64,000 nt of DNA from Plutella xylostella. Lineage: Eukaryota > Arthropoda > Insecta > Lepidoptera > Plutellidae. Below the pieces are notes generated by a model, which made no database searches, was not told where the DNA came from, and saw only the letters and a list, made by a program, of their open reading frames with translations. Location: positions 248,001-312,000 of the forward strand of contig NC_064005.1 of the NCBI RefSeq assembly GCF_932276165.1, read 5' to 3'. This document shows positions 1-10,652 of this stretch, in pieces. The position numbers were made by a program, and so were the translations under genes. Within the stretch, counting starts at the first letter, position 1, and each line of letters starts with the position of its first letter.

Positions 1-428
1 TCTATATTCTTCAATCCAGTGTATTTATTTACTTTATTTATCTCCATATAACTTATCAGGCCGGACATTTCCTCGACATTCATTGATAAAATTAGCAAAT
101 TACCTAATATAGTATCTATCGTTTATCTTGTAGTTTTTGGAATGGAATGACTTATCAGGATCATAAATCTCTTTATTATTTGCGCTACTAAATAAGTATA
201 CACAGGTGCTATAACATTTTCTTTGCTACGGCGACTTAGAAAGTTCCTATGTGATATTAATCGCATGATAGTTTGTGCGATTTTATCTAGACAGTTACAA
301 AATGGAATAAAAGACTGTTAGTTGTTTCTGTTGTTTATTAGTCCCAACTCCGTTATTGCCATAGTTTTTTTAATTCCAATGTTTCCACACATGTAACTCA
401 CACCTTTATCTTAATATATCGCCCTCAG

Positions 429-662
429 GTGGTATCCTACATCAAGCAGCTCAAAGCCAAGGACCCGGGCATCTTCGCGTGGGAGATCCGCGACCGGCTG
501 CTCTCCGACGGCGTGTGCGACAAGTACAACGTGCCATCCGTGTCCTCCATCAGTCGCATCCTACGCAACAAGCTCGGGGCAGCGTTCCCGCCGCCGCTGT
601 ACGCGCCGCCGCAGCGCTGCTGGCCGCTGCACCAGCCGTATGACTACTATGTGTATTTACAG
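429..662 (+). CDS. Poxm: Poxm exon: second half of paired domain
   Basis: This exon is 234 nt, 78 codons, phase 0 at both ends. Its first 50 or so residues are the RED subdomain of the paired domain. They are followed by a Pro/Tyr-rich linker (AAFPPPLYAPP...YDYYVYLQ). The exon is GC-rich compared with the AT-rich intron around it. Confidence 0.9.
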
Positions 663-2052
663 GTTGGTTCAGGTGTTAATTGAGTGTGTTGTGTGATATT
701 TCCTACCCGCTTGCTAAGGTCCCTACAGACGGAATGGCGTGGAGTTATGGCAATAACCCTCAAGTCTTGGAGGAGACTCATGTCCTGAGTAGTTCATTAT
801 TTTTGTGTTTTGGTGTTTGATTTTGCTTCTACACTTTCATTGATTTGTAGAGTCCATGAGATAATTTTATCTAGCTTTGATGTAGTATATTCACGTGGAA
901 ATGAAGGTATAAGAAAGCCAAACCACGTAATTTTTAACCAACTTCAAAAAAAGGAGGAGGTTCTCAATTCGTCGGGATATTTTTTTTTATATTTTTTTTA
1001 TGTATATTCACCGATAACTCCGCCGTTTATGAACCGATTTTGAAAATTCTTTTTTTGTTGTATTGGGTTGAGCTTCCAGGTGGTCCCATTTTTTTTTCAG
1101 AATTTTATCTCACCCCTAAGGGTGGGTAAAGGGGTAAAAACAGGGTATGAATTTCCATTTTGGACACATATTAACCGATTCTAATGAAATTAAGAACGTA
1201 AATATAGTTCTTATAACAATAAAATATGATGGTGACCTTGAGCTGATCTGATGATGGAAACGGAAGGCAGTCAAGGGAACTCCTCAACGGTATATAGCAA
1301 CTACCTCGTGTTTAGGCTTGAATGATTCGTATTGATTAGTAGGACTTTTTGGTATCATTTGCATCTTACTTTTGATTAAAAATTATTGCAAATAAACTAA
1401 AAACTATAAAATAAAATAATAATTTAAAAAAATAAAAAACCGACTTCAAAAAACCATTAAAATGTAAGTAATAATTTAAGGTTTACACAAATTATATGTG
1501 ACAGTACAAATATACCTAAGCAGGAACTGTTCTTTTTTGAAGTTGGTGCCATATTTCTTCAGATTACTTTGTCACTGCACCAACATCAAAAAAGAACAGT
1601 TCCTGCTTAGGTATATTTGTACTGTCACATATAATTTGTGTAAAACTTAAATTATTACTTACATTTTAGTGGTTTTTTGAAGTCGGTTTTGCTACTTACA
1701 TACCTTGTACTCCGTTGGAAGGACCTCAAGCTACCCTTGTCGCTTTCTATGTATCTATTGTACTTTGTCTGTGGTCACGTAGCCCTAAGCTGGATACACC
1801 GATGTGAAAACTTAATCGATAGCGTCCTTAGTCACAAACCTTCAGCAGTTCTAAGTTATGACCACTCCTGGTCATGATAGTCGGGGATCAAATATGCTTA
1901 AAAGATAAAACCCTAATTCTGATAAATAATGTCCTATATCTCTTCCCAATCTAACGGGTCCCTCCCCGCAGGGCCGGCAGCACGCAGCACCACACGGGCT
2001 GCCGCACCCGCACCAGCAGCCGCCGCACCACACGCACGCGCATGCGCTATGA
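429..2052 (+). CDS. Poxm: Pox-meso (Pax1/9-type) transcription factor, last two coding exons (partial)
   Basis: This is the 3' part of a paired-box transcription factor gene; earlier exons lie before the window. Exon 429-662 follows an acceptor (ccctcag) and encodes the C-terminal (RED) half of the paired domain, with the run DPGIFAWEIRDRLL and then NVPSVSSISRILRNKLG. That run is typical of Pox meso/Pax1/9 and differs from Pax6, paired/gooseberry and Pox neuro. The exon ends CAG|GTTGGT in phase 0. Exon 1972-2052 follows cccgcag and continues in phase 0 with a His/Pro/Gln-rich tail (GRQHAAPHGLPHPHQQ...) to a TGA at 2050-2052. No homeodomain is seen, as expected for this class. The protein would bind DNA in the nucleus; Pox meso acts in mesoderm and muscle patterning in flies (known for the family). 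The C-terminus after the paired domain is short here, about 55 residues, so a longer alternative 3' exon may exist. Assignment to Pox meso is strong; use of the second exon is inferred from frame and splice sites. Confidence 0.85.
931..1690 (+). repeat. Interspersed repeat bounded by 'accgacttcaaaaaa' motifs, copy 1
   Basis: The repeat begins near taaccaacttcaaaaaaagg at about 935. Its body of about 500 bp (for example 'cacccctaagggtgggtaaaggg') is found again in reverse orientation at 18.15-18.66 kb. The right part, 1438-1688, is a long foldback. There is no coding capacity, so it is probably a non-autonomous DNA element common in Lepidoptera. The family name was not determined. Confidence 0.75.
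1438..1688. repeat. Long inverted repeat (about 110-bp arms)
   Basis: The arms at 1438-1549 and 1577-1688 are nearly perfect reverse complements around a loop of about 27 bp. Both outer ends are the accgacttcaaaaaa motif. If transcribed, this would form a long hairpin RNA. Confidence 0.85.
1972..2052 (+). CDS. Poxm: Poxm terminal coding exon
   Basis: This exon is 81 nt including the stop. It encodes a 26-residue His/Pro/Gln-rich tail after a pyrimidine-rich acceptor (cctccccgcag). The TGA stop is the first three bases of a TGACGTCA palindrome. Confidence 0.65.
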   Translation, partial: GRQHAAPHGLPHPHQQPPHHTHAHAL

Positions 2053-2168
2053 CGTCAGAGTGGTGGCCCGTGACGTCATCACGGCAGCACGCACCACACG
2101 CATGCGCTATGACGTCACTAGAGCCTCGGCTCGTGACGTCATCATGCCCGCGCCACGCTGTGACGTCA
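2050..2168 (+). promoter_or_regulatory. Cluster of five TGACGTCA (CRE/ATF) palindromes
   Basis: The 8-bp palindrome TGACGTCA occurs at 2050, 2071, 2110, 2134 and 2161. The first four belong to two units of an imperfect 60-bp tandem duplication (cgcatgcgctatgacgtca at 2039 and at 2099). TGACGTCA is the consensus site for CREB/ATF bZIP factors (known). The cluster overlaps the Poxm stop codon and starts its 3' UTR. Whether it is bound is not known. Confidence 0.6.
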
Positions 2169-3260
2169 GCACCTGAGTTGCCCAGTGTTTGCCGACTGTG
2201 AAGCCACATGAAGGCTGGTGGACAGGAGAATGGTAACTATAGTGACAGTGGTAACGATATAGTGACGTTACAAGTGTTTAGTGTACCAGTGTTAGAATTT
2301 AAGGATAAGTTATTGTGCGGGTTTAGGTACCTAAGAGTAATTTCAGTTTTAATTGCAAATATTTTCATTTAAAATAGCAGAAGGTGCTTAAATAGAGTTC
2401 GGATTGATTGCATAGTTCGGTACTTACAGTGGTTTAAGGAATGAAATATTTCAGATGAAATTTCTATCCATCGATCGATTCAAACTGAATGTAAATAAAA
2501 ATAAATACTTACATGAGACACTTATCAATGATTGCCAATAATCTAGGAGTTATTCTTTTCCTTATCATTAATTTCATTACCTACAGATTAAAAAGACTTT
2601 GAATGCTAACGCATAGATTAAGTTTGCCTTTCGACAACTGGACATAACAACGGCCGGTACCTGTGTAGAATAATAGGTGTTTACAACGCATAAACCCGAT
2701 ATTAGTCTACTGTTACATAAGTATAATGATGTGTAGGTATTATAATGACCTGCCCAGGAACCGTGATAAATAATGTGCCTTTTTCTCCTTCGCTTTTTTC
2801 TATAAATTTAACTCACCAATTTTTAACTTTTACATTTTAGTAAGTCGGCACATTGTGTAAAGACTTTTTAGTACTTATATAGCTTGGGTATTAAATAGGT
2901 GGAATTTAATTTATAAGTGTTCCAACCGAAGGCAGTTCTTTATTTGTGCAAGGAACGATGACGGATCTACCAAACAACTGACTCTATATACTTATAGTTT
3001 TGTTTTTAAGCGTTGGTGTCAAGGGTCTTATTTCATAAGTCTAGATTATAAACTTAAACAAAGTATTATTTAACTTACTTGTGTAAATAAAAACTATTTT
3101 TATTCGAAGTGTAAGATAACAATTGTATGTGTAAGTTGTATAACCTTAATTATCTTAATTTAAGTTAGGATAACGAGAGACGAATATTTAATTAAATGTA
3201 ATGGGTGCAATGATGTAAATATCACTAAGCTATAAGTATTTAATAAACTGTGAGAGCACT
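2169..3260 (+). other. Probable Poxm 3' UTR and downstream flank
   Basis: This stretch is AT-rich with no open reading frame of note. An AATAAA at 3242-3247 is one possible poly(A) signal for Poxm. The transcript end is not fixed by sequence alone. Confidence 0.35.
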
Positions 3261-3589
3261 TACCTTTTCACCATGGCCATGGTCACAGCTCAAGACTGTT
3301 TCTTCTTCATTAGTATTTTTGATGTCTACATAAATTTATAAATATAAAATGTTTATAGGCAGAGTTTTATACAAACAATATTTTAATGATTATCTCCTGC
3401 AACATAATAATTATGAAATAAACTTATCATTAATGGAGCACGATCTGTAAAAATAAAATGGTTTGTTCATATATTTTTGTTATTTTACTCAATACCTTTG
3501 CCCTTAGTGTTTTCAATGGCTAGTCTACAATGCGACGGATATGATATGGTCAGGTTTCACGAGTAAATTCAGTAAAATTCAGGGCACAA

Positions 3590-4020
3590 ATTTATTTCCC
3601 GAGCTGGCACAATAGAGCGGGTCCCTGCCTCGGAATCGCCTTTACAACCGATTCAACCGAAAACAATAAACGGATACGGCGTCGAACCACCGCCCGCCGG
3701 ACACGAAGCACCAATTAAACCCTCGCTTTGTTTCGAATTTAATACTACCTAATCCGATTTTTACTGTATTAATAACAAATTTTATGACCACTGCGGAAAA
3801 AGCGCGGGAGCAAAAAACAATATGGCCAGTACGAGTATGGCGAATGCGGGCGCCCTTAAAATGACATTCGACGCCTGCGACCGGCCGACGGCCGAGGCCG
3901 AAGGACCATAATTAAAAATGAAAGGGTCCGTTCTGCGGTGGCTTTGTCGCAGCGACTACGCGCAAATAATGCTGAGTCCGTGAAATCTGCCTCCTCTCAG
4001 GACGTCGTCGCCGGACCAAG
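3590..4020. promoter_or_regulatory. GC-rich, non-repetitive island downstream of Poxm (candidate enhancer)
   Basis: This block of mixed composition contains many CpG sites and no open frame, splice structure or repeat signature. It stands out from the AT-rich surroundings. Position 1.5-2 kb downstream of a developmental regulator suggests a conserved non-coding enhancer. This is inference; no conservation data were available. Confidence 0.3.
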
Positions 4021-4491
4021 GACGAAACCTCTATAAAATTGAAACTTCTAGGTCTATAGTAAAAAAATTGTGAGCTGGATTACTCTGGAGATTTACCTGG
4101 ATACATATCACAAGTTCCAAAAGTCAATATGACTGTAAAAACTGCAACCTTCTATTACGTACACTTACGGGCAATGAAAAGGTTCCACTGAGAAAAACAC
4201 CAAATTACTCCTAAACGGAAAAGGTTAGCTTTATGACGCCTTCTGCAACATTGAAGTATATTTAGTAGAGCACCAGGATATTACCAACTAAAAACAATAA
4301 TATTTTGTTCAAATTTTAAATTAAATGTTGGAAAAAATTGGGGTCGTTTTGTGTCGACTTTTTGTGAGTGGAACTATTTCATTGCCCGTGAGTGTATATT
4401 TCGTACTACCACAGCACGGATCTTCAATTATTTCTAATCACCTAATCAGCAGCTTATATCTAACGCTGAGTTGAGGAAAGGGTCTAAGCTA

Positions 4492-4669
4492 AGGGTGCTT
4501 ACATAGAGAGACTGGGTAACCTATACCTACCCGTACCGGTAACCTGCTGTTTATCTTTCTGCGAGCGCGCTAGAGCATTTGCCGGTTTTAAATCTCTCAG
4601 TTCGCATAGGTAATCAAGTTACCGGTACGGGTAGATACAGGGAACTCGATTCTTTATGTAAGAACCCTC
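4492..4669. mobile_element. MITE with terminal inverted repeats
   Basis: The left end agggtgcttacatagaga is matched, with few differences, by the reverse complement of the right end (tctttatgtaagaaccct). An inner inverted pair flanks a GC-rich centre: acccgtaccggtaacc near the left and ggttaccggtacgggt-like sequence near the right. It is about 178 bp and non-coding. The target duplication was not resolved. Confidence 0.65.
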
Positions 4670-4827
4670 ATGTCTAGCTGCCTTGCTTTGACAGAATATG
4701 GATAGAGATACTTATTACTTACTTAGACATAGATTTAATGTCGACATTAGCTTAATATTCCTTCCTGCAAATCAGCGTTACTGTAGTTTTCTACCAAGGT
4801 ACATTTCCTCTGATGCCAGATGACCCT

Positions 4828-4905
4828 TGGGCCGAGGGCGGGGGCGGGGGCGGGGCGTGCCGCCGCGGTCGCTGAGCTGACGCCGCCACACGTGCTCTAT
4901 GACCT
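4828..4905. promoter_or_regulatory. GC-box run and CACGTG E-box
   Basis: Here a (gggcgg)-type run (gggcgggggcgggggcgggg) is followed by CpG-rich sequence and a CACGTG E-box. GC boxes and E-boxes are known binding sites for Sp/KLF and bHLH factors. No transcript start can be tied to it. Confidence 0.25.
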
Positions 4906-5049
4906 TAGATTAACAATATGCGAACAAGATGGTGTGTCACATATAAAAACAAAGCAAAGATTCTGTCCGCATTTTGTTTGCTGTTCAATCTAATGACAAC
5001 CATTGTACAAATGAATGATGTCACAATTCAATCTTCTAACAGTCAGCTC

Positions 5050-5187
5050 TGTGGTAGAAGTGGGGTGTTACACGACCCAAGACACTCCATCTAGTTTGTA
5101 TTAAAATATCTTTGTATAATATGACGGATCGTCTCGGGTCGCCGACTGCCGGCAAAAACTCGATGACACCGACACCCACTTCTACCG
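5050..5187. repeat. Inverted repeat, MITE-like
   Basis: gtagaagtggggtgt near 5055 is mirrored by acacccacttctac near 5173, about 100 bp apart. The inner sequence gacactccatctag recurs in reverse at about 19815 (ctagatggagtgtc), so this is a dispersed repeat family. Confidence 0.45.
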
Positions 5188-5654
5188 AGTGACCTCTTCG
5201 TAGTAACAAGGACTTCTGTGATCCTTGCCGCTTGATGGTTATTAAACAGTATACCTAAGTATGTTTAATTATGGGGTTTTCTGAAGTTCACGGTACCGAA
5301 TTACTACTAAAAGATATGAATAACAGATCTAGAAGGTAGGCACGCTGTTTTGTAAGGAAAGGTTAGCTAGCTACTTACCTGAAAGCTGAAAACACTTTCA
5401 TGAGTATGAGTATGGTATAAATTATGGTTAGGCCATAGCATCTACTGATCACCTGCATGAATGCATGACTGAAACAGTTCGTCCTGAAACTAATTCTCTC
5501 CTATCATTGTAAAAATAATTATGATTTGGGGGTGTAGTTATGTAATTAAATTATGAAAGTCATGATCGAAAATCGGCCAGCAGTAAGTATGTGTTTTTAT
5601 TATTATTTTATAAAGTCGGCATGACCTAGGAAGTTTTTCTGTTTAAACTAGACA

Positions 5655-5755
5655 GGCGCCAAATAATCCTGTCTCAGTGATGCCGCTGGCTTTGAACCGG
5701 CGACCCGGGGCGGGGCAGCACGTGTGTTAACTGCTGCGCCTAACGACCCGTGCGG
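5655..5755 (-). repeat. Possible degenerate tRNA-derived SINE
   Basis: On the - strand a B-box-like GGTTCAAAGCC lies downstream of a weak A-box-like TAGGCGCAGCAG, giving a tRNA-like head. The A box departs from consensus and no tail or target duplication is clear. Confidence 0.3.
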
Positions 5756-6262
5756 GGGGACCGCGCCATTTCATGGTGGGCGGCTTCTGTCAAATGCTGT
5801 TTACCACAAAAGGGAAAAACTAACCCTTTTTATAAAACTAACCTCAGTTTGTTTTTTATGCATATTGCTTATATATAATTATAAATTACCTAATAACTTA
5901 TCAATAAATAAATATTAATAGATCAATATACAAAATCATACATTCAGTCTTTACTTATAAGGATTTTATTTCTTCGGGAATTCTGGTGTAGTTGGCTATA
6001 TGATAGAAATTGTCTTTGCACACATTCGATACCTATTATTAAAAAGTATGAATAAGAGAATTGGTCCAAACAAGAAAGTTACTTACAGTGCCACAAACTT
6101 TCCGGTGTGAGCTCACGTAAATGTCTAATATGTCTTCATTTTATAAGATTTTACGTTTGCCTGTAGTGTAAATTCGCGCTTGCAGTTTTAATAAACCCAT
6201 CTAATCAATATGGATCAGTTTAGTTCGCTGTCACCGGAACAGATAAGTTTGTCGCACTATAC

Positions 6263-6769
6263 TTACTTATTCCCAATCTCCGCTGGGGAGCAAAGGCCCG
6301 AAGTGAAGCGCCGCCATTCTTTACGATCTTGGGCCAGCTCAGAGACATCCGCCCAAGACATCCCCGCCTGGCCCATTTCCTTTTTCACAGAGCGCTGCCA
6401 TGTCTCTCGTGGTCTGCCGAGTCTTCGTTTACCGCCCTCGGGGTGCCATATCAGCGCTTCCTTTGGGACGTCTTCAGTACGCCTTAGAACGTGTCCTATG
6501 CATCTCCATTTGCGTTCTTTTACGGTTTCTGCTACAGGTTTTTGATGTGTTCTGCGCCAAAGTTCCTCGTTGGAGACAAAGTCAAACCAACGGATCCCTA
6601 GGATATTGCGTAAGCATCTGTTTACGAAAACCTGTAGCTTGTTCGTGGTTTGAACCGTTTTCTTCCGAGTTTCGCAACCGTAGAGGAGAACGGTCTTTAC
6701 GCACGCGCTGAACAGGCGGATCTTGGTTTGGAGACGGAATGCGGAAGACCTCCACACTGGGCTTAACAT
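6263..6769 (-). pseudogene. LINE reverse transcriptase C-terminal fragment (shifted frame)
   Basis: Continues the upstream RT after a frameshift. It contains VLLYGCETRKKT and the Arg/Gly-rich HPEGGKRRLGRPRETW segment, ending in a stop at 6263-6265. Confidence 0.7.
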
Positions 6770-7690
6770 GACAAAAGCTCCACGGGCTTGTTGATGCGGT
6801 TGCCGATATCCTCGTCAGTTCCACCATTTGGTGTGATTTTGCTTCCCAGGTAAGTGAAGGTGTCAACATCTTCAATTGATTGGGCGTTGATTTTAAATGG
6901 AGTACGGTCCGCAGTCATTACTCGCATTGACTTTGTCTTTTCTCTGTTGACATGCATGCCCACACGGTTACCCAAATGGACGAGGTCATTGAGTTTCCTT
7001 TGCATATCAGCGCTATTTTCGGAGAAAAGACAAAGATCGTCCGCAAAAGCGAGATACTCCAGAGATGTTCCATCGGACCAATCCAAACCTCCTTTGCCAT
7101 TCTGCTCCATCATATCCAAAATTACTTCGGTAATCATGATGAAGAGTAGTGGGGATAACATGCAGCCCTGCTTGACGCCAATATTGGGGCTTATTGGTTC
7201 GCTCAGCTTCCCTTCGTGGATTACTTGGCAAGTGTAGCCATTGTAGGCTTCCTTAATAAGGTTTCGCATTTTATTCGGAACGTGAAAATATTTCAGCGTA
7301 TCCCATATCGCTGACTGGTGTACCCTATCAAAGGCCTTCTCAAAATCCACAAATGTCAGGAAAAGGGCCTTTTGCCACTCTGTTGATGCTTCCAGAATTA
7401 TGCGGAGTGTGTTGATTTGGTCCGTGCAATTTCTTCCCCTGCGGAATCCTGCCTGTTCACTCCTAAGATGTTCATCTACCCGGTTTTGGATTCTGTAGAG
7501 GATGATGGCATTCAGTATCTTGGACACTATAGGCAGTAATGTGATCCCTCGCCAGTTTCTGCAGTCACTTAGGTCACCCTTCTTTGGGAGTTTAACGATT
7601 GCCCCCTTCTTCCACTCCTCGGGTATCTTCTCTGTCTCCCAAATCTTTTCGAGGACTGGTTTTAGAATGCCTACTGTTGCTGAAACAAGA
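6770..7690 (-). pseudogene. LINE reverse transcriptase fragment, catalytic part
   Basis: This covers RT motifs from the fingers to the palm, including the FADD box near the middle (YLAFADDLCLFSEN) and GVKQGCMLSPLLF. The apparent N-terminus just before ATVGILKPVLEKIW is not a true start. Remaining RT continues in another frame at 6263-6769. Confidence 0.75.
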
Positions 7691-7725
7691 AAGTTATAAG
7701 AAATAAAATGAGCGCCAATTAGCAA

Positions 7726-10290
7726 TTTTCTTTTAAATTATCGTTTAAAAACACATAGGTGTGTTAATTTATTGTGATTTATGTGAGGATCTGCAGTGAA
7801 GTATAATTGAGCCTATCCGGCAGTGTTACAGCAAAGATACAAAACACGCAGAAAGAAAACTTTTGCCGCCATAACTTCGAAAAGATATTTATGATTGTTT
7901 ATTGCTTTTCAACTTAATATAAGGTAAACGATGCTATTAACTTAGAAAATCGAAAACAAGGATACATTCTGTAGTTGTCTGCGTTAGAGAGGTGAGCTTA
8001 CAAGTAGGTACATATCCCTAGAAGTGAGTCACTAATACCTACAATAACAATAAATATTAAATGATTTGCTATCACAGTCTAACACAATGCTATTATAATC
8101 GTACATTAAGAATATAAATAATCAAAATATAATTTTAAATAAATCTACCTTCAAAATCCTATAAATTTAAAAAACAATATTATTCAAATGTATTTTAACC
8201 GTGTCGTGAATGTACTGGTGCTGCCACCTAGTGATACGAAGATTATACAAAAACTCTGAAAATGTTCAATCTGCTACTCGGCACCAGATGTCGTTAGTGC
8301 AATATCTAAGTTTATTTTAGCATAGTGTTTTAGTAGGTAGTATACATACTATACACAGGTACATTAATTAGTATTTGTTTTAATTAATTCATTCTGCTTT
8401 GTGTCAACCTGAAGCCAAAAAGTACGCACTGCAGTACTCGTGAATAACAATGACGTAAACATTTTTTTTAATCCAAAATGTAATCAATAATAAAGTAAAT
8501 TTATTTGTAAGACTAATCGGTTTCTAGGCGGGTTTCCAGCTCGGCTGGTATCTGGCGAGTGTTTGTTATCACAGTAATTGTCGAAGTGAACAATAAGATA
8601 TGAAAGTTTGAAAGCCTTCGTTTTGCACGCGGCACGAATAATGGTGCCGTGCGGAAAAAATAAGGCGAAGCACTTTTTTCAGCAAGTTTTCAGGAATGTG
8701 TGTTGAACTACATGTTTATCTACTTTATAATAACTCGATGTATTAAACTGGGGATTGATAAGACTAGGGAAATTATTCATTTAAGTAAGTAAAGTATAGT
8801 TAACTGAACAAATACTTACCCGATAATGGGGAAAAAACACAATGTTCCTATCAACGTTTTAATTTTCTCACTAAATTTTAAGACTTAGGTACTTAAGTAC
8901 TATAAGATTAGCTGCGGAATGGAGAGCGTTGGGAGTCCTTTCAGGCGCTTTGTGCATAAAGCATGATAGAACTTAATTACTTTCATATTTAAAAAAAATT
9001 TAAGTATTGACTTTCCCTATAACTCTGTAAGAACCCAACTAAGTACATCGGTAAGATATCTAGAGTTGTAGAGGCATAAGTCAGAGAGGACAGCATCTCA
9101 TAGTTAGGTTTATCTTTAATTTCACTTGTACTTACCTCAAACTTACAGAAGCTTTCAGTACAACACTAAAAAGCAGCTACCATTTAAACGTTCCGCCTGA
9201 CCGGCAACAAGTCCCTTAAGCTGTTAGCCTTTTTGCGCACGGCCCCAGCTCCGCGTTATCATCGATCGAATTTATCAATCATTCATTATTAGGTGTATCT
9301 GCGATAGTTGTCGCAGAGGTCGCCTGCGCGCGCGCACGTCGCGCCGGGCCCGTCCGACCCACGGCAGTGGACCCGTGCTATACATACAGTTATAACATAT
9401 TTACCTGTCTTGAATATAGGTTTCTTTACATATGAATGAGTAAAATCTTAAGTATGGATGGATCATTAATTTAAGAGTATAGAATACAAAAATTGTTCAA
9501 TATATATTTTAGGCGGAATAGCATGGTCCGAATAGGGAGTAATTAAATCGAAATAAAGAGTTGATTAATAAAATATACAATGATAAGTCACGCATTCCTA
9601 ATAGGTGGCATCGAACTTAAGGTTAATTAACCTTAGGTAGAGACACTGTACATAACTACATACATACGAAGTCAAAGTGAATGGTATATATTTAATACAT
9701 ACTTATGCGTTACTAGGCAAAATAAATTTGATTATGTATATCTACTATTATATTTTGAAAGACGTAGATATCATATTTGATCGGGTTGTAGTCGTGTCGG
9801 TTCTTTAGATATAATTCTATGAATCTCTTGGTACCTAGGTACTTCGGTATGTGTGGCACAGTACCTATCCGACTAATAGGAGCAATGAACACCAGGGTTT
9901 GGTGCTGTAGCCCTCGTCGTGAACCTTCGTGGACTCTCCTTGTCATTCAGCACAGTGTGAGGTCCATATTGAAGTGCGATGATCCTCGATGCTTGATGCG
10001 CTTAACCGGTGTAGAAGATTGGTAGAGAAATATGGGGCACTGACGAGTGGCCTGTTCCGCCGATACTCCGCTCACCAGCTTGCTATTGACCGTTCTATTT
10101 TAGATTGCTAAAGAGTTGTTGGAGGAACAGTTTTCTTCTTAGTGTGTTAGTGATTGATAAACACTACTAGACTAGGCTAGACTAGGGTTTGTCACTGCGG
10201 TGGAAATATTCAAGCAAAGCACTGACATCCCAGGGTTTACCCGACGTAAGAATATTTAAAAAGTCACTACGGCGATACGGCCCGCGACCT
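7726..10290. other. Intergenic, no gene recognised
   Basis: Mostly AT-rich single-copy sequence. One CpG-rich patch at 9300-9390 (cgcctgcgcgcgcgcacgtcgcgcc) has no open frame. Nothing else can be supported. Confidence 0.4.
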
Positions 10291-10307
10291 ATCACGTGAG
10301 TACTAAA

Positions 10308-10420
10308 TGTACAGCGAAAAGCGGGTGGGTCGCTTGCGAGTCACCTCTGACTACCCCTTCGGGGACTACAGTCGAGTCGTGAGCATGTGTGTGCATGTAT
10401 AAAGTCACTTGGAAAGGCTC
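10308..10420. repeat. Dispersed lepidopteran repeat fragment
   Basis: gcgaaaagcgggtgggtcgcttgcg is shared, with changes, by 19083-19112. It is followed by tctgactaccccttcgggg, a sequence I associate with high-copy lepidopteran repeats. Confidence 0.4.
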
Positions 10421-10484
10421 CTTGCGTAGATTATTCAGAGCTGCAACAATGTAATGTATGAAGCCGTGGTTTTTGCACACGTCA

Positions 10485-10580
10485 GGTTGCGCACGCTCCG
10501 CTCGCCTGCCGTCTACCGCCGCCGCCGCCGCCGCCGGCAGACACCGCCGCGGACTGGCGCGGGGATTACCAGCTGGGAGT
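10485..10580. other. GC-rich island with (CCG)n
   Basis: A CpG-rich block with a short CCG repeat (ccgccgccgccgccgccgcc) followed by gccggcagacaccgccgcgg. It could be a 5' UTR exon or promoter. A 64-codon open frame through it has no recognisable domain and is not called as a gene. Confidence 0.25.
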
Positions 10581-10652
10581 CCCGTGTTCGAATATCATGT
10601 GATTAATCTTAGTGAAAACCCTAAAGTGTATTTTCAATGTGTAAACGACTGA

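Larger units (their letters stand above)
663..1971 (+). other. Poxm intron with repeat insertion
   Basis: Intron between the two Poxm exons. Apart from the interspersed repeat at about 931-1690 it is AT-rich and shows no further coding sequence. Confidence 0.6.
6250..7690 (-). mobile_element. 5'-truncated RTE-like LINE with a frameshifted reverse transcriptase
   Basis: The reverse strand encodes most of a non-LTR reverse transcriptase. The first frame (about 7690 down to 6770) holds WKKGAIVKLPKKGDLSDCRNWRG, the catalytic segment YLAFADDLCLF and the thumb region. The frame then shifts near 6765-6780 and continues to a stop at 6263, with RRLGRPRETW and MSWADVSELAQDR, typical of RTE-like LINE C-termini. 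No endonuclease domain remains, so the copy is 5'-truncated, as is common for target-primed insertion. The frameshift and truncation make it inactive. The surroundings are non-coding. RTE-like assignment is from motifs only; a related clade is possible. Confidence 0.8.

Noticed and set aside
1929..2209. Two overlapping 90-codon frames on opposite strands
   Set aside because: GC-rich low-complexity sequence over the Poxm last exon and the TGACGTCA cluster; neither has a domain.
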